Assembly: GCA_041675005.1 (NCBI GenBank)
Contig: JBAYUQ010000002.1
Location: forward strand, 124,001-188,000
Source of the DNA: PGYR01 sp041675005
GTDB lineage: Bacteria > Bacteroidota > Ignavibacteria > Kapaibacteriales > UBA2268
DNA length: 64,000 nucleotides
Direction of reading: 5' to 3'
In this document: piece after piece, positions 61,379-64,000 of the stretch
Layout: each line of letters begins with the position of its first letter
Position numbering within the stretch: the stretch's first letter is position 1
Position numbers and translations under genes: made by a program
The notes under the pieces: model-generated
The model's database searches: none
Told to the model about the DNA's origin: nothing
What the model saw: the letters and a program-made list of their open reading frames with translations, nothing else

Positions 61379-64000
61379 CTATCTTTCTATTTGTATTTTT
61401 CTAACTATGTTTTGAGTTTGAGTCTGCAATCTAATGAAATATAAACCTGAAGGTAATCTATTTATATCTAACGATGCGGAATACTTGCCGATTGCTTTAT
61501 ATCCTGAATCAATTCTAAGCAATCTATTTCCAGTATAATCTATTACATCTAACTCTATATTTCCATCATCTAGCAATTCATAATTAATATAAGTACTAGC
61601 TACTAATGGATTAGGGTTTGGAGTTTCCAGATTAAATTTATCTGAAGCGTCAAACAATCTTGCTCCCCCTTCAGTACATAGATCTAGTAATCTAAAATTA
61701 CCATCTGATTCGAATATCTTTAATTTTGCTTTACCAAGTACTTTTGCACCATTTATATTCAGCATTGAAGTAGAATCATTGCCTAAAGCAGTACGGAATT
61801 GCAACTCTGCAATTTCGATTTCATTTGCTTGGATCCTATTTTCTTTAGATTCTACAGCAAACCAATTATCTTGAGCATCCATTTCTACACGGACTGTCCT
61901 TATCCTATCTACTATCTCATCTGAGGAATATGAAAAATCAGGGTAAAGAAGTGTCGAATTGAAAGAAAGATCAAATGTAATACCTCTAAACTCATCATTT
62001 TTGAGTTCTGGTTTCAATTCAGTTATGTTAATCTTAGCTATTACTCTATTGTTTGATGATGCTTCGATATCTGAGATACTGACAGTAGTAGTATCAAACA
62101 CAGGAATAGAACCACTACCAAATAGTGAAATCCTTGTTGGTGAATTATTACCATTATGAATAAATACTATATCAGCATTAGACCTATCTATAAATTGAGG
62201 TGCAAATCGAGCTATAATTCCTAACTCTTTACCCGATTTCAACTCAGTAACCAGATTTTCCATAACTATAGAGTAGTCATTGCTTCTAGGTATATCTATA
62301 TAGATAGAGTCAATAACTAAGTCTCTATTGGAGTTATTTCTTACTATTACGTCAACAACCTTATCTCTAAAATCACCTATATCAACTTTGTCGAAGACAA
62401 TCGACCCCTCAACTATTTCTAAATCTCGTTTAGTGCAATTACCCTGTATTGGTATTACGACTTGATTGCCTGGTATATCTAATACCAATTCGGCTTTCCT
62501 TATTCCCAAATCTGTTGGCTTGAACCTTACATCTAATGTTACAGATTTATTAGTAAGGAGTGTGTCGACAATAGTATTTATCAACTTATTGTTAATCTCA
62601 AAATCATTGATATTTGCCCCTCTTAAGAAAGCATTCCTAATTGGAAATTGGAAATTATTAAGATTAATGAGTGCTTCGGAGAAAATAGTATCTTTATAAT
62701 CACCCAAATAAGTATCGCCAAAGTCTAGACTATTCTTATCAAATTTCAATTTAGTTATTGTAAATACGCAATCAGAAGTATCCATTTGCAAATCACGCTC
62801 ATCTAGGTTCCATATTTTTGCAGTTTTATCCCAACTTGATGTTATTACTCTTTGTCCATCAAAGTTGAAGTTAGCCGTTCTAACAGAGTTAGTATGTTCT
62901 TTATATACATTTATACTATCTCCATCTGAATTCCACATTATCGCGGTATAATCATCGCCTGAAGTTAATATATACTCTTGTCCATTAAAATCATTGAAAG
63001 AACCAGAGTTTAATGGGCGATTAGATTGGCTATTATGCTTTAATGTAAACAGTTTCGTATTAGTATTAAAATCCCATACAGTAATTTCGTATCTCAATAT
63101 ATCAACAATTAGCAACCTGCTTCCATCACTATTTATAGCAAAATGGCTAACCCATCCCGCTATCACAAATTCCTTTACAAAATCATTTGTTTTAGCATCC
63201 CATACCTTTACTCTTCCACCATTACCACCCGTAAGGTAATAATTACCCAATGGATGATAATCTCCAAACCAGAGTGGCTTAGTACCGTCAGGTGAGAATG
63301 AATGCAATTCATTACCACTAGCTACATCAAATATCTTGCATACACCAGACTTATCAACTGATATTATTTCCGTCCCTGCAGGATTGAAATTAACAGACCT
63401 GATGACATCATTGTGGTTTTCTATAATTTTTAATGGGTTAGAATCATTATTCGAATCCCATAATATAACACTAGTATCATTACTAGCCGAAGCAATTTTA
63501 GAATCGTCAGGACTAAAGACTGCGTAGTTTACTTCTTTTGTGTGCTTTTTGAAATGTCTTACAAGTTTACCTGTATTTGTATTCCAAAGTCTAACTCCGC
63601 CATCATCACAAGATGTAATTGCTTTAGAACCATCAACATGGTCAAAAAAAGCTGTATTAACTGCTTCCGGATGTACTAAATCTAGAGTTCTACCTATATT
63701 GTTAGGCCAAAGTTGAATACCTCTAACTAAGCAATCTTCACTTTCTACATCTGGAATTGTCCATTCATATTTCAAATCGGTAACATTGCTCGCCAATGTA
63801 TCCCATTTGTTACCATTATCAGTAGAGTATTCTAATTGTATTACGTCACTTGGTAATAGGCCAGACCATGTAACTTTATAATTATCACCAACAATTAACT
63901 TTTCATCACACTTATTGGGAGATACTATCTCTATGTTTTTTACGACAGGAGGAGTATTAGGGAATCCACCAGTTATGAGAACTTCTTCATTCAGACAAGC
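61379..64000 (-). CDS. Giant T9SS cargo (N-terminus outside window): Kre9-like, WD40, choice-of-anchor, cohesin-like, CTD
   Basis: The reading frame is open to the right edge, so at least 873 residues are visible and the start lies outside. Visible order: a Kre9/KNH-type domain (EIVSPNKCDEKL, then IQLEYSTDNGNKWDTL; visible residues about 20-95); a WD40 propeller of about seven blades (about 105-410: VRLWNTNTGKLV, VILWDSNND, AKIWNLDE); choice-of-anchor D domains (about 425-640); a cohesin-like domain (about 645-780); a CTEGGARLF linker; and a T9SS CTD ending IVRKIQIER. It shares the Kre9-WD40-anchor-CTD order with the 1643-residue protein at 16917. Function is unknown. hisS begins 2 bp downstream. 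Confidence 0.87.
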   Translation of the reverse strand, partial: ACLNEEVLITGGFPNTPPVVKNIEIVSPNKCDEKLIVGDNYKVTWSGLLPSDVIQLEYSTDNGNKWDTLASNVTDLKYEWTIPDVESEDCLVRGIQLWPNNIGRTLDLVHPEAVNTAFFDHVDGSKAITSCDDGGVRLWNTNTGKLVRHFKKHTKEVNYAVFSPDDSKIASASNDTSVILWDSNNDSNPLKIIENHNDVIRSVNFNPAGTEIISVDKSGVCKIFDVASGNELHSFSPDGTKPLWFGDYHPLGNYYLTGGNGGRVKVWDAKTNDFVKEFVIAGWVSHFAINSDGSRLLIVDILRYEITVWDFNTNTKLFTLKHNSQSNRPLNSGSFNDFNGQEYILTSGDDYTAIMWNSDGDSINVYKEHTNSVRTANFNFDGQRVITSSWDKTAKIWNLDERDLQMDTSDCVFTITKLKFDKNSLDFGDTYLGDYKDTIFSEALINLNNFQFPIRNAFLRGANINDFEINNKLINTIVDTLLTNKSVTLDVRFKPTDLGIRKAELVLDIPGNQVVIPIQGNCTKRDLEIVEGSIVFDKVDIGDFRDKVVDVIVRNNSNRDLVIDSIYIDIPRSNDYSIVMENLVTELKSGKELGIIARFAPQFIDRSNADIVFIHNGNNSPTRISLFGSGSIPVFDTTTVSISDIEASSNNRVIAKINITELKPELKNDEFRGITFDLSFNSTLLYPDFSYSSDEIVDRIRTVRVEMDAQDNWFAVESKENRIQANEIEIAELQFRTALGNDSTSMLNINGAKVLGKAKLKIFESDGNFRLLDLCTEGGARLFDASDKFNLETPNPNPLVASTYINYELLDDGNIELDVIDYTGNRLLRIDSGYKAIGKYSASLDINRLPSGLYFIRLQTQTQNIVRKIQIER

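Noticed and set aside
1..64000. tRNA/rRNA genes, CRISPR arrays, insertion sequences, prophage or integration sites
   Set aside because: No conserved tRNA arms, rRNA blocks, regular spaced repeats, transposase, integrase or flanking duplications were seen. Intergenic spaces are all under 200 bp.

Overview
The window is 64 kb of AT-rich (roughly one third G+C by eye, not computed), gene-dense chromosomal DNA from a Gram-negative bacterium that uses type IX secretion (T9SS). Seven very large secreted proteins end in T9SS type A C-terminal sorting domains (CTDs). They are accompanied by a PorV/PorQ-type outer-membrane protein, OmpA-type proteins and many lipoproteins. This points to the Bacteroidota/Chlorobiota (FCB) group. 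The mixture of WD40, 'choice-of-anchor' and cohesin-like modules in the cargo would suit an early-branching lineage such as Kapabacteria or Ignavibacteria, but that placement is inference. I see no rRNA, tRNA, CRISPR array, insertion sequence or prophage. No stretch over 300 bases lacks a gene.

Left part (1-16.9 kb): the 5' part of ruvA lies downstream of two tandem Asp-box beta-propeller T9SS cargo genes. A divergent gene encodes a duplicated glycosyltransferase-TPR protein. Next comes a minus-strand run cdaA-miaA-dacB-sugar ABC permease-SPFH/prohibitin-argD. A plus-strand TauE/SafE permease and a DUF427 gene follow.

Middle part (16.9-42.6 kb): a 1643-residue VWA/WD40/choice-of-anchor cargo protein, an ACE-like M2 peptidase lipoprotein, an ABC-F ATPase and a DUF1800-DUF1501 pair whose second member carries both a twin-arginine-like N-terminus and a CTD. 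Small envelope proteins follow, then a PorV/PorQ protein, a thioesterase, parB-parA, a 1209-residue VWA cargo protein, a tandem-OmpA protein, a photolyase, and a tsaC-HPr-enzyme I operon without any visible PTS enzyme II.

Right part (42.6-64 kb): a CotH/lamin-tail cargo protein, osmC, purE, two uncharacterised genes, murF-mraY, a TPR lipoprotein, pdxB, an SRPBCC-GyrI fusion, crcB, a second tandem-OmpA protein, ybjN-pspA, ybaB-recR with two small lipoproteins, a sensor histidine kinase overlapping hisS, and a large WD40/choice-of-anchor cargo protein that runs off the right edge.

Genes are packed tightly. Same-strand neighbours often overlap by ATGA or TAATG, and six of eight convergent pairs overlap at their 3' ends. 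The most unusual content is the set of modular secreted giants, the possible Tat-routed DUF1501/DUF1800 pair, the asymmetric ABC-F protein, the orphan PTS pair and the duplicated glycosyltransferase.
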